Shown one piece after another: positions 34,572-58,439 of a stretch of DNA of 64,000 nucleotides. Under the pieces are notes generated by a model. The model was given only the letters and a program-made list of their open reading frames with translations. It had not been told where the DNA came from and made no database searches. The position numbers and the translations under genes were made by a program. The stretch is from Polytrichum commune (taxonomy: Eukaryota > Streptophyta > Polytrichopsida > Polytrichales > Polytrichaceae), in NCBI GenBank assembly GCA_950295325.1, contig OX485807.1:6202501-6266500 (forward strand), given 5' to 3'. Position 1 is the first letter of the stretch; each line of letters starts with the position of its first letter.

Positions 34572-34776
34572 GTGGGTCGGACGAGGTCACAAATTAACCG
34601 AAAGCTAATAAAGCTAAGGTACTGGGTCAATGCCACGCGTGGCCACACTGCATCGTTGCACGCCCACCGAGCGTTTACGAAGAATCTTCCCAAGATTGTT
34701 CAGAATATTCCTATGAATTCAGCTCACTTATTATGCACATCTGAGGCTCACGTAGTAGTTAAGCTTCACACTTGTG
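34572..34776. repeat. segmental direct repeat, copy 1
   Basis: Matches 36964-37149 in the same orientation. Both have GAAAGCTAA, CTGGGTCAATGCCA or TTGGGTCAATGCCA, TGCATCGTTGCA or TGCATTGTTGCA, and an end CACACTTGTGTG or CACACATGTGTG. Divergence is considerable. Confidence 0.55.
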
Positions 34777-34790
34777 TGTAGTGTGGTTTA

Positions 34791-35677
34791 CTACACTGAC
34801 TATCCCAACCACACCGCTTATGGAATTTAGTGTCAAGTACACTATGTGCCAAGGGCCTAACTAGATGCCTAGAGGTCTCAAAGTGTCACACCCACTAATT
34901 GTCGATATGATTGCATTCATCAACATAAGTAATTGCTTTAAGTGAATAATTATCTACATTATGACATTTAGAGTACCACATTGGGATACGTTAGATGATA
35001 GTCTTGCATTTTAGTATGTGAGGGGAAGATATTTTTGAGCATATTAATGGCTTGTGTCATTTGTGTGCACTTTAGTCAACTTGTAGACCACTGTGTGATA
35101 TAGGCATGCACATCGTAACATTATTGAGCACACTCATCTCATAATATTGGTAAGCTCACTTGAACGCCAAGTGTCATGAGGCGACGCTTATGCTGAAGTT
35201 TTTAATCATCAATGCAACCTAGCATATGCCTCAAAATAGGATGACTGACATTATTATGCATGTGACACTAAATACCAGAAACGGTGTAGCGAGGGAGGGC
35301 TAATAGTGGATGTGAGAAATCAGTGAAGGTGATACTAAATTTCTTTACACTATGAAATTAGTGCCACCAAAAGAGATATGGGACGTAATGTTCATCCCGG
35401 CATTATTCACAGAAAACACTATTCAAAGCAACGATATTCAGTGAATACTAGCACTATTCACTAACACGCATGTGTTTGCATTAAAAAAAATTATATCACT
35501 CTACAACACCTAGGTGCCCATGGTAAGTTTCTTGAAATGTATGGTAAATGAGCATGTATTCATGAATTTTGTATCACTTAGAAAACAAATTCAGCCCTCA
35601 CGAATTATGAGACTTGACAAAATAGTGTGTGCTTTGGGAATTAGTACTACACGTACTAATTGGGATGATTAGTGTAG
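34791..35677. mobile_element. MITE family C, long copy, interrupted
   Basis: Left end CTACACTGACTATCCCAA, right end TTGGGATGATTAGTGTAG, matching the ends of the short element at 5603-5825. A complete family A element (34808-35289) lies just inside the left end, so this is a nested insertion. The remaining interior is non-coding. Confidence 0.55.
34808..35289. mobile_element. MITE family A, copy 3, nested
   Basis: Left end ACACCGCTTATGGAATTTAG-TGTCA, right end TGACACTAAATACCAGAAAC-GGTGTAG. The interior is the reverse complement of the copy at 8731-9211. It lies inside the family C element at 34791-35677. Confidence 0.65.
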
Positions 35678-36169
35678 AGTTATGCATAACATCCCTCAAA
35701 GAGCAACGAAATCAAGGGTTTCATCCTTCATTGAGAGACTTTTCTATTGAGACTTGTGAGCTCGTCATGTGAACTCTAGCCTATTTTCAAAGTTGGATTG
35801 AAATGTCTTGGACCTCCTCTTGCCATCCATAAAATTTTGAGAAAACTTTAGGATTTGAAATAGGATTTGACCATGGGGCCCATCACTTTATAATTCCATA
35901 TCGGCATGTGCTAGGCTAGCTTGGCCCACTCATCCTAGTATGACAAGCTAGAAATATGGTTTCTGAATAGCCCAGGACTACTCTTTGAACATGTTAATTT
36001 AAGCTTTAAGAAAACTTGGAAAACTTTATGGTCACGCTCTCTCAAACTCACATCCTAGCCAACCCATCATGAGTTTGATCTCAAGGCTTTATGCATAACT
36101 TTAGTCTCTAGGGAGGTTTTGGGCAAAATCAAACAAGATCCAAGTGTTTTCAAGTCCAACTAGCTACAC
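35678..36169. other. intergenic, no gene recognised
   Basis: No gene, tRNA or clean repeat boundary is visible in this interval. Confidence 0.4.
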
Positions 36170-36660
36170 ACACGAGCCAAGAGCCGTGACCATGAACTTC
36201 TGAGAGCCCAAAAGAAAGTGTCCAAAGGCCATCCCAATACACCTCCAAAATCATGTAGTGTGGCATGGATCCTCAAGTGTAGTGTGAAGCCATATGTGAC
36301 TAGGCCCTCAACCAAATACTATCATAATGACTTTCTATCCATGCAGGTCCTCACGCATAATAAAATAAAATAAATCAACGGTTGTGAATGTTTGGAGTGC
36401 CACCGTCTCTTGGTTTTGTATTAGGCTACCTCCAAGAGGTGGTTCTTGAAAATGGTCCAAGTGACCACAAAACATGATCCATTCAATGCCATGTAGGAAT
36501 CCATGTAGACTTTACATTCATCTTGCATTCACATACTCCGTTGGTCCCTCAAGTGTAGTGTGAAGTGAACTTGGACCGGCTCCGCCTTTTCCACCAATGA
36601 GAGTGCTTGAAATGTACTGGGTCACGGGCTCTCAGTCTCGTGTGTGAAGTGGCCCTGAGT
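36170..36660. repeat. dispersed repeat I, single copy
   Basis: Starts CCAAGAGCCGTGACCATGAA and carries TAGTGTGAAGCCATATG, AATGCCATGTAGGAATCCAT and GTAGTGTGAAGTGAACTTGG. The same order of blocks occurs at 43110-44012 in an ABCC intron. The blocks GTGTAGTGTGAAG and GGGCTCTCAG look like MITE ends, but no pair could be fixed. Confidence 0.5.
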
Positions 36661-36689
36661 TGATATCTTTGAGTTTTCCTGTATTAATT

Positions 36690-36815
36690 CAAGGTATATT
36701 TATATAGACTCTTCTAAAACAACCGGTGATTTGTGCAAAGTCTTGAACTTGAACCGGTTGTTTTCCAAACCCAACCGGTTCATTTGTAAGTAGCGGTCGG
36801 ATCTCCGATTTCCCA
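36690..36815. repeat. dispersed repeat F, inverted partial copy
   Basis: Contains AACTTGAACCGGTTGTTTTC and CCAACCGGTTCATTTGTAAG, the reverse complement of the core of other F copies such as 57505-57725. Confidence 0.5.
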
Positions 36816-36963
36816 CACTATGGTTTAACCCTTACATCCCACCAACCCATACATATGGCTATTATATTTTGTAAGATTTTCAACCATTTGTGCACATACT
36901 AGACTTAATGAGTCCTCCGGGACAATGTGGTTTGGATCCTTTGTGAGGGGTTATTGAATATTA

Positions 36964-37149
36964 TGAGTAGGTCCTACAAACGGAAAGCTAAGCTATTGGG
37001 TCAATGCCATGGGTAGCAAGATTGCATTGTTGCATGTCCGTTGTCCGTTTTTGGACCTTTCCCGAGTTTCTCGAGAACATTCATGTGGATTCGACTCACA
37101 TATTCCCATAGAAGATTCACTCAAGTAGGTGTGGTACACACATGTGTGT
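36964..37149. repeat. segmental direct repeat, copy 2
   Basis: Partner of 34572-34776, same orientation, about 2.4 kb apart. Confidence 0.55.
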
Positions 37150-37639
37150 AGGTATATTTGCTTATCTTGCGAGTGGCTTCACTCCATTTCACACTTGTAT
37201 AGTGGTCAACTCTTAAAACACCAATCCAAAATAGTGGCTATTGAAATTCATAGGTATTTTTTGATTATTTGTGCATACAAAGTGAGTCCTTTGAAAAATG
37301 TAATTCAAAAGATTTGTGAGGAACAGTATGATATTATATTGGTGGATGTGATGAGCTAAAATTCAAGATTTAAAACCCAAAAACTTGACTTTCTTAGAGT
37401 CTACGTAAGAGAAGATCCAATGAAGGCATATGGTAAGAAGGGAGGAGAGGAAGGCGAGAGAATTTACTTGGTTTTATTGAACTTTATGTAGTCATCTCGA
37501 ATGATTCTATAGCGGATCCTCCTTGGGATATATTGTTCATGAAATGAAATGAAATTGGTTTTAAAAGTCCAAGAAGCCAAAAAGCTTATGGGACTAGAAG
37601 TATTGTAAATTAAAAGGGTGTCAAAAGGTTATTCTTGAG

Positions 37640-38020
37640 AATAACATAGTGCAATGGTTCAGCAAGATAGAGGCTAATATCTTCTTGATGGTTTAATTGG
37701 AAAAAAGACTTGAGACTATCTAGTACCGCATTTTGAAATAGGGAAGGAAAGTTATCTCTAATGAAGTAATAGAGGGGACACTCCAACACTATGCGTACCT
37801 CATTTTCAACTACATTTTTGGAACATGATTGGCATAATCTTTTATTCCTAGAGATTGGGAGGGTTGGCCACCATCTATTTTCAATGGCCAGTGTATGATT
37901 TGAGTGTGGTAAGCATCAATGATTTTACATTGGGGTGGTGTCAATGGTTGTTGCAAGTACAATTCACATTCATAATCGAGAAAATCCTTGACGTGAAGGT
38001 GATCTAAATTCCTTCTCACG
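37640..38020 (-). pseudogene. LINE-type retrotransposon fragment
   Basis: Read on the minus strand, the translation passes through LYLQQPLTPPQ and then, after a frameshift near 37850, RLCQSCSKNVVENEVR..LECPLYYFIRDNFPSLF. The pattern CxxCxxxxxExExxxxxxCPxYxxxR is common in the C-terminal region of LINE-derived ORF2 proteins, after the reverse transcriptase. Only this tail region is present, and it is not an intact frame. Confidence 0.5.
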
Positions 38021-38039
38021 AGGTTGAAAGAGTTGCACT

Positions 38040-38235
38040 CAATGATCGAGGAGAACCAACAGTTAGTTACAATTGAACCGGTCGAGTTTGAGAAATAACC
38101 AGTTGAAGTTCAAGACTGCAAGAAAATTACCAATCATTTTAGAGGATTTTATAGAATATACCCCAATTTAATAAAGGAAAATCAGAGGATGTCAACATGT
38201 AATTGGTTGGACTTGCAAACACTACGATCCCTTTC
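38040..38235. repeat. dispersed repeat F copy
   Basis: Core blocks GGAGAACCAACAGTTAGTTA, GAGTTTGAGAAATAACCAG, CAAGACTGCAAGAAAATTAC and GGTTGGACTTGCAAACACTA match the copies at 54690 and 57505. Confidence 0.65.
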
Positions 38236-38304
38236 CATTCATGTAGTGTTTGTAATCAAACTCTTGTAACTTTTCGTAATCACATTTATTGCATGCTTGT
38301 AGCA

Positions 38305-38674
38305 TACACTAAATATTGCATTTAGTATCACCAATTCTATTTGTCTTGCTCAATATTAATTGTAAATCATCCATGTAGTGTCACTAACACTGAATGTAAA
38401 CCCCACATTATTTGTCATTGCTTGTAAAACAATTTGTGCATTAAATAGATTTACAATGTTACAATTCCTGTCACTTACTAAGTGGTTTCTTATCCAGATT
38501 CAATCATCCATGACAATATTTCATTCCAGAAATGTTAGGATGCAAAATATACCAAACTTCATTTCAATAATTGGCATGGAATTCATCCAAATTTCAATCA
38601 TCCATTTCAAACATAAGAAAAGTTACCAAAGTCACATAAAATGCCATACGACGCAAAGTACAATATTTAGTGTA
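38305..38674. mobile_element. MITE family D copy
   Basis: Left end TACACTAAATATTGCATTTA, right end CAATATTTAGTGTA. The interior shares GGATGCAAAATATACCAAAC with copies at 20390-20580 and (inverted) 55647-56357. Non-coding. Confidence 0.6.
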
Positions 38675-39053
38675 GACCTTTCAGAGTTTAACATTGAGCC
38701 CAATGAACGAGTCTAAAAATCAGAGGCTTGATCATTTGAAAAACTTGAAGCCGGAATCTTGCGTTTCGACTTCCTCTTCGAATTGGAGACCAATGTGGCC
38801 AATATACATACATATATAATATGTAACCTTGCCAATCCGATTTCGCTACTCATGGAGCTATCTACTTCACGTGATTAAGCAGGTTCAGTTTACATCAAGT
38901 GGTTTAGAGTACAACATGATCAATAGCCCTGACACAAAAGGAACGAAATCGGGAAGCGCTTGTGTCGTCTTGTAACAAAATAGAGCAAAAATTAGACTGG
39001 TTGCTATCAAAATTTTCTCATCTGCTTTCCTTGAATCTAATAAAAAACACAAC
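38675..39053. other. 3' flank of ABCC transporter gene
   Basis: Downstream of the transporter stop codon (39054-39056) on the minus strand; probably includes the 3' UTR. Nothing else is recognised. Confidence 0.4.
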
Positions 39054-51539
<12,486 letters not shown>

Positions 51540-52835
51540 TAGGTTTGCCTTCTCCGAACAAGGTAATCCTTCCTACCTACCTACCTACCTATTGATTGTA
51601 ACCTTTCATACAAAATTTATTCACCGGTCCAGATGCCTCTCCATGTACAGCAAGAAGGGAAGATTAACCCTTCAGCAACCGAAACCAATCCGAAGATTTG
51701 TCCCCGAATCTGTGACCTCGGCTGCCTTTAAGTGCTTAGTCTGCAGCAGGACACAATTGGAGCAGGGCGCTCTTCGCAACTATCAGATTGGACTGCACCC
51801 GGATGCCTCACTTGCAACAATCTGCAGAGAAAATCTAATCGATAAACCTCAAAGATATGCTCAAGGCCACATGGACCTTTTGAAAGACGCAAGCTCGAAA
51901 TTGATATGTACTGAGAACACATACAGAATTTCCTCCAGCAGTATATATATATATATATATACCTGTCGGAAGAATATAATCAGAGAGGATGGATAGAAGT
52001 TTGTTGAAGTGGTTGGAAGTGCGTACTATCCTGTGTGATTCCTCACCAAAATTAAGTAACTGCTGACCAAAATACTGTAACTATCACTCCCACCAGGATC
52101 TATCTGCAGCAACATCAATTTATATGTTAACAACGAAAACTAGAGCTGAGAGAGGCCGGTGCCAAAGTGGTAACTTTGGATGGTCTGAATGAATGAATTT
52201 GCGGCATGTTGCTTGTGGTAATGGTGATGATGATGTTGTATTGGGAGACAACAACAGTCAACCAATGTGAGAGAGTTTGAAGACAACATCGTTTGGGTAG
52301 GATTGTGATGATGCAAATCTGGCCTCCTCATCTATCAGAGTTTATGCGCTTGCTTACAAATCCACCTGCAGCCACCTGCCAGGAAATCACTTGCCCTCCT
52401 GATCTATTGGAGTTCATGCCCTTACATTTGAGTGGGGCGTGCAAATGGTGAAAGCTCGGTGTCCGAATCTGCTCCAAAGTGGAGCAAAAAGTTAATGTTG
52501 TCAGCAGCCGAGCTAATTCAAGGACCGCCTGCAAATAAACGTTTGCCAACCCCATTACCCGTGGATGTCCCACGGGGGAGCTACTTCTGGAGGTCCGATT
52601 TAGAAAGAGCCAGCAAGACCTACGTATTGAAGTTCATTTCATCAAGACTTACCACATTACAAGAGTATTCATAATCATCACACATCATCAATACAAGACT
52701 CACGATTTGAGAAGATGAACAACCAATGTCTTTGTAAGCAATGTGTGTCTTCTGTGACTTGCCATGATCTCACTTGCTGCCATTCAAGTGGCTCCACCGT
52801 GAATTATTTGTTTCAACAAACCAAAAGATCGCTAT
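51540..52835. other. ABCC 5' flank
   Basis: Upstream region of the transporter. TACC tetramers (51573-51590) lie about 35 bp upstream of the start codon, and a TA run lies at 51940-51961. No TMD0-like hydrophobic exon was recognised on the minus strand, and no promoter motif can be placed with confidence. Confidence 0.4.
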
Positions 52836-53221
52836 AAGGTATACGGGTGTTATTTGGTTCGCTTTTCACCTCCTTCCAACTTCTATCGATTAGATTTACA
52901 CAACAAAACTCGTGTTGCATTAGCACATCTACAATGAAATGAAACATATGCCAAACAACATTGCAAATTGGACCTCCTCTGATTTAGTTATGGTTATCAG
53001 AAGTACATGTTTGTTGATTTCTTAACTGGATTTTTTAATTGGTCCTCCCAATTGTGTTCACTACTGAGTGTAGAGTAGTTATTAATATTTAAAGACATAA
53101 TCCAATTTCTATCAATGTCTTTATGATGTTTGTTCTTTGATCCTCACCGAACCACGAACCACGAACCCAATCAAATCTAAGGGTCCGATTAAGAAAACAA
53201 GTCACTCAAGACCCATCTATC
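52836..53221. mobile_element. MITE family G, copy 3
   Basis: Left end AAGGTATACGGGTGTTATTT. The interior (TCTATCGATTAGATTTACAC, GGTCCTCCCAATTG) matches other G copies, and the right end is degraded (AAGACCCATCTATCTAT). Confidence 0.6.
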
Positions 53222-54025
53222 TATGTAATTAGTAGCTTTGACATAATATTACTCAATGTAGTCATGGCAATATGTGGGCCATGGCTAAGCTAAGTAATGT
53301 TATGTCAACTCTCGAGTTTGTGCCTACACATGAGGAGAACCAACCGCTACATATGTTAGTTACATATAGAAGTAGGTTGAGGTCGAGAAACAACCTATTT
53401 AAGTTCAAGAGTCTCGGCAAGTTGCTTGCCGATCATTTTGCAAACATCTATTTCTAGAAATATAGTATCTTAAGGAAAAACCAAAAGATAGATCAACATA
53501 CGACTAGTTGGACTTGGAAACACCAGGTACTTGGCATCTCGATCAATTTTGACCCAAATTTTTAATTAATTTTAAAAAATGAACATTGGTGTCTTTACCG
53601 ACGTGAATTTGAGCCCGTTGGTTCTACCTTGTTTAAGAAACCCCTTTGGTACAAGGTAGGGTTTACTGCCTACCTTGATGTAGGTGGGCCCTAGGTTAAG
53701 TAAGATGGTTAATTATAGTTTGTGCATAAAGTTAGCCATAGGGGGGGGAGTAGGGACATTTGTTTGTTATCTAGTTGACACTTGTTTCAGATGAGGTACG
53801 TGAAGTAATTAATTGTGATCTAGTGCACAATTTTCATGTATTATGGAGGTTTTTGAGTTCTTACATGTTGTGCATATGTATAGCAGCTCTAACTCTAGTG
53901 GTTATCATGATTTTTAAGGGGGGTAATATTCCATCCTTGTGCTTTCATTGCTTCTACCAATGGATTGTATTTGTCTCTTTCAGCTCATGGCATGGTTGAT
54001 GTATCGGTCGTGGGTGAATGTAAAA
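53222..54025. repeat. dispersed repeat F copy and unassigned DNA
   Basis: About 53335-53530 is a diverged F copy (GAGAACCAACCG, TTGAGGTCGAGAAACAACC, TCAAGAGTCTCGGCAAGTTG, GACTAGTTGGACTTGGAAAC). The rest shows no gene. Confidence 0.45.
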
Positions 54026-54514
54026 TCAATAATTTGTATGTGGAGATCGGGATTTAGGATAGATGGCCCGTTTTGTTCCGATGTCACTCCTTTCATGTGG
54101 TCTAAGTTTGGCTAGGCATGTGCAATTTTGTATCCATGATAGGATGGTGTTGTCTTGGGGTGCGTTATTTCTAGTGCTAGTGTTGGCAAGTGTAAAGTAT
54201 CTTGTATGGGTGCATGATTTAAGTAGGTTTGTGAGTTGGTGGATTGCGTCGTTGTGTCGTGCTATGCGGAGTCCTTTGAGGAAATTGTTTTCACATAGGG
54301 AGAATAGGTGTGGCCATGTGCCTATGCCATTTCCGTGGCATAGTGTATAGTAGGGGTTAATGCATATTGGGGGCCAAATCAAGTTTTTTCTATGGTGTAC
54401 ATATATTGGGCAAATCGGAGTTTGAGAAGTTGTGCTATTTGTGTATCGGTGATGTGTGTGGTCTTCCAAAAGTGAGTTTAAAGTCTTTGATCGATTTGAT
54501 CGTTGTTGAACCAT
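54026..54514 (-). pseudogene. possible retroelement-derived frame (C-terminal fragment)
   Basis: A 162-codon open frame reads PHLFSLCENN, GLRIARHNDAIHQL, TRYFTLANTST and WIQNCTCLAKLRP. The order resembles the tail that follows the reverse transcriptase in some plant non-LTR elements (RHN..I..L, then TRxFTLxNAG, then a Cys-rich C.C..LRP motif). This is recognition from memory and not proven. No RT core is seen nearby. A plus-strand frame covers the same bases and has no such pattern. Confidence 0.35.
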
Positions 54515-54689
54515 TTTTTTGCATATTGGAATTGTTTGGCGTGTCTGATTGTAAGCCTTGTGTGTTCTTTTTTTTAATGTAGGATTGAAGGTTTCTGATT
54601 ATGCATGTGAGGTTTGTTGAACAATTTTGACCACAATCTGCCTGGACACTGGTACGTGCCCTTGTTGTTACTGGGTTTGAGAAGACCGA

Positions 54690-55400
54690 ATCTATGATCG
54701 GGGAGAACCAACAATTAGTTACAGATGAACCAATTGAGTTTGAGAAATAACCGGTTAAAATTCAAGACTGCAAGAGAATTATCGATCATTTTAGAGGAAT
54801 CTTTAGAATATACCCCAATTTAATAAAGGAAAACCGGAGGATGTGAACTTGTAACCGGTTGGACTTGCAAACACTAGGATCTCAACCAATTATGCCCAAA
54901 AATCTCCCCAACCACTGGACCGAATCTGTCAATTGCTGCAATGTGACTTGAAGGTTTCTCTAAAAGATTCGCTCCAAAAGGGACCAGAAAGCCAACTGCA
55001 CATCAACTTACTTCAAGCTTTTATACATACCTAAAATCCAAACCCCAAAAACTCCTACCTTCTGGGATTCAATGGTGCTTTTTGATGATTCCTAGAGTTA
55101 GTTACCTCGAGGTTAATCGATTGATCAACTGTAGTGGGCGAATTGTGTTTGAACATATGTCATGCAAGTGCAACATCCAAACACTCCTATTTTCTTTTCT
55201 TTTCTTTTATTAAGGATTAAGGTAGATGGGTCTTAAATAATTACTCTTTTTCCAACTAATCCACTTCTTCTAAGATATGAAACACGCGGTACACACAAGA
55301 TGGATAGCAAATCCTAATCGAGACCATAGCCTCAAGGGTTTTGAGCTCACATGAATATCCTATTCATGATCAAAGTGAAGATTCTTGCACTTAATGGCCA
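54690..55400. repeat. dispersed repeat F, long copy
   Basis: The core 54698-54925 carries GGGGAGAACCAACAATTAGT, TTGAGTTTGAGAAATAACCG and GTTGGACTTGCAAACACTAG. The segment 55225-55400 (TGGGTCTTAAATAATTACTC, CACTTCTTCTAAGATATGAA) matches 17355-17470 beside the copy at 16690. No coding frame. Confidence 0.6.
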
Positions 55401-55646
55401 TAAAAGTTCTGCCAATCATGTTGACTATTGAATTTAGGAGAGTAATCATATTTGAGACACAATTCACTTTAATTCACAATTCACAATCTCTTTAGACAAG
55501 TTTCTTTTTTCCATATCCACTTTGAGCCACACTAAACTAGATACCGTATAAATATCAGTGTCCAATCAAGACAAGGAACCAAACTAGGCACACCTACCTT
55601 GTGTAAGTGCATGTGACAATTCCTACAATTTGATGTAATAAGTTAG

Positions 55647-56357
55647 CACAACTAAATATTGTATTTAGTGTCATATGGTATTTTATGTCATTGTGGTAAC
55701 TCTCTAATGACATTTGTAATGAATAATTGTCATCCCAAATTAATTTTCTTGAAACAAGGTTTGGTGTATTATGCATCCTAACAATTTTTGTATTGAAACA
55801 TTGTCACAGTGGATTTGGATGAAAATTTGCTTAGTAAATGACAACAACTGCAACATATTAAATCCCTCAGGGGGGGGGGGCAGTGTGTTAAAAAGTTAAG
55901 GATATAGGTGCGAACAACCACTATTTTATAGGGGGGTATTACTTTCAATTCTCTTTTTTTTTTCACATGCTATCATTATAAAATTTTCTACTTTGGGTTA
56001 ATAGAAAAATGGTTTGCATTACTTATAATTCCAAATTACCTATTATTCCATACCCTATAGTACTTTAAAGATGTCTAGTGCCATTTTTGATACCCTATAT
56101 TACTCTTAAGTCCATTTATAATTTTTTGTCCCCATGTTTTTTAAAATACCCTATCATTTGTTCGCATGTATATTGCTACTCCAACCAATGACTACCCCCC
56201 CCCCGAGTTAAATCCATAATGCCCTATATTTTTTTTACAAGGAATGACTAATAATGTTAGGTTACATTTAGTGTTGGTGACACAACACAGGCGGCTTAGA
56301 ACAAGAATTGAGCAAGACAAACATAATTGGTGACACTAAATACAATATCTAGTGTAG
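55647..56357. mobile_element. MITE family D, inverted copy, interrupted by element E
   Basis: Left end ACAACTAAATATTGTATTTA, right end GACACTAAATACAATATCTA-GTGTAG. Blocks such as GGTGTATTATGCATCCTAAC are the reverse complement of those in the copy at 38305-38674. The family E element at 55867-56207 sits inside. Confidence 0.6.
55867..56207. mobile_element. hAT-like MITE E, copy 1, nested in D
   Basis: Begins CTCA plus ten G and CAGTGTGTT, ends AATGACTA plus a C run and GAG. Flanks are TAAAATCC (55859-55866) and TTAAATCC (56208-56215), an 8-bp duplication with one mismatch, the length expected of hAT elements. The interior is nearly identical to copy 2 at 57109-57458. No coding frame. Confidence 0.75.
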
Positions 56358-56409
56358 TGTCGCATCATCCATGGCTGCTCTATGTGCTTCCAACTTCCAA
56401 GTGCATAGT

Positions 56410-56560
56410 TCATGACTTCAGGAAACTTACTGATCATTGCGTAGAGGAATATATGAAACATACCTCATATTAATAAAGAAAAACCAAAAGATCACAACAT
56501 GGAACTGGTTGGACTTGGAAACATTAGGATCCTTGACCGATTATGCCCAAATTCTTCTTG
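56410..56560. repeat. dispersed repeat F, partial copy
   Basis: CATGACTTCAGGAAACTTAC, AATATATGAAACATACCTCA and CTGGTTGGACTTGGAAACAT match the right two thirds of F. Confidence 0.6.
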
Positions 56561-57100
56561 GACACTTGTAGCAGGGATCAAATTTGCACCTATCACAAAC
56601 CTCCAAATGTCGGAAATCATAATCTCAAATGTATACATGGCGCACACTTGACGGGTGTGGTGGGCATTTGATGGGTATTTGACAAGTATTTGATGAGTGC
56701 CAATCACAACACTCATTGGTAGTGACTGAAGTAACATAGATGTAGTACAAGAATGTAAGCAAGGATTAAAATAAATATCTAGAATAACTATAGAATCTGT
56801 GTGTGGTCATTGAAATTCCGGCTTGGGATTTGTGGTGTCCGTATATGTAAACTCATCCACCATGGATGAAGGGGCTCTAGTAAAAAAAACAAGAAAAATC
56901 TCCTATAAGGTTGAGGGCCGATCCATTCCAAGTAGACTCCATCTGCGGTTTGGTAAAGCCAACCCTTTAAAATAATGATATAAATAAATAAATCAGCAAG
57001 TTGGGACCATCGGCTAAAAAAAACCCTGGGAAAGAAGACCAAGGAGAAAGCGACGAAAGGAAAACAATGTCATGATGGACAAGGAGCCAACACACACCTT
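56561..57100. other. intergenic, no gene recognised
   Basis: No conserved coding sequence. A local triplication of TTTGA-GGGTATTTGA-CAAGTATTTGA-type sequence lies near 56660-56700. Confidence 0.4.
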
Positions 57101-57108
57101 GTGGTGAA

Positions 57109-57458
57109 CTCGGGGGGGGGGGGGGGGCAGTGTGTTAAAAAGTTAAGGATATAGGTGCGAACAACCACTATTTTATAGGGGGGTATTACTTTCAATTCTC
57201 TTCTTTTTTTCACATGCTATCATTATGTAATTTTCTACTTTGGGTTAATAGAAAAATGGCTTGCATTACTTATAATTCCAAATTACCTATTATTCCATAA
57301 CCTATAGTACTTTAAAGATGTCCAGTGCCATTTTTGATACCCTATATTACTCTTAAGTCCATTTATAATTTTTTGCCCCCATGTTTTTAAAATACCCTAT
57401 CATTTGTTCGCACGTATATTGCTACTCCAACCAATGACTACCCCCCCCCCCCCCCGAG
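57109..57458. mobile_element. hAT-like MITE E, copy 2
   Basis: Begins CTC plus a long G run and CAGTGTGTT, ends GACTA plus a long C run and GAG. Flanked by a perfect 8-bp duplication GTGGTGAA (57101-57108 and 57459-57466). The interior matches copy 1 at about 97 percent by eye. Length 350 bp, non-coding. Confidence 0.85.
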
Positions 57459-57504
57459 GTGGTGAAATTTCATGGCCTAGATAATGTGAGGTTTGTATGC
57501 AGGG

Positions 57505-57725
57505 CTCGGGCAGAACCGGCGGTTAGTTCCAGATGAACCGGTTGAGTTTGAGAAACAACCGGTTGAAGTTCAAGACTTCAGGAAACTTACCGATCACTTT
57601 AGAGGAATATCTATACAATTCACCTCCTCAAATGAATGAAAGCCGAACCGCAAGATGTCTAACTTAACATGTAACCAGCTGGATTTAGAATCACTCAGAT
57701 CTTCACCGACTACATATGCCTGCCC
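57505..57725. repeat. dispersed repeat F copy
   Basis: GCGGTTAGTTCCAGATGAAC, GTTTGAGAAACAACCGGTTG, GACTTCAGGAAACTTACCGA and AACATGTAACCAGCTGGATT follow in the order seen in other copies. Confidence 0.65.
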
Positions 57726-58439
57726 ACAAACTAATGAACTTCCCAGGCACTGCTTGTATGTAAGTTATGGGAACCAGGACTGTCGTGAAGGGCAGAGGAT
57801 TTCCGAAATAATTGTAGTGTGTAGAAGTCTTTAGAAAAATGTATGTCCCTTCGCACGCGTGTGCACGCAAGAGAACATAACATAACATAACACAGTGAGG
57901 TGCCCCCACGCGTGAGCAGTCATGAGGAGGACCCTGCGCCCTGATGAGGCCACTTTTAAAGTATTGTTTGTCTGCTCTTTCTGCTCTTTTCTCCACTACT
58001 GCTCGGAGCTTATGGGATTGAGACACAGTTATTCCACACGTGGGGTATGCAGGGAGATAAAAAGCTAGATACAGCATTGATTGAGCGTGATGATCATTCA
58101 TGAGTCACGAATCACGACCACCACCGGATGGAGCTCGTTCAGGTAACCTGGACAGTAAAGGACAGGTTTCAGGGGAGGAGTTGGAACATTGTGGCCATCA
58201 CACACTTATCATGTGGCTCGTCTTCATGCGATGGCGTTTGGGCACACTAGGCAGGCTTCCGATTAAAATAGTTGCTCATCATATCGTCCGTGCCATCAGA
58301 CATGAAATAGACGTGGTGGATACAGTAACTGGATAGGCTTGATGCGGCCCCGTGCTTAATTCCAAGGCCGATTTTCGTCCCTGACTGTGCGAGTTCGTTA
58401 CAGTATGTGTGGGTCAGGTGGGGGCATAACCGGCTGAGG
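57726..58439. other. intergenic, no gene recognised
   Basis: Both strands have open frames here (57703-58101 minus, 58100-58336 plus), but neither shows a recognisable family or a conserved motif. Confidence 0.4.

Noticed and set aside
34703-34710. GAATATTC as a PHR1 binding site (GNATATNC) for the phosphatase gene
   Set aside because: It is 2.6 kb from the start codon, and an 8-base pattern is expected often by chance in AT-rich DNA.
52328-52674. Frames upstream of ABCC as a separate small gene or TMD0 exon
   Set aside because: Neither strand gives hydrophobic helices or a recognisable family.
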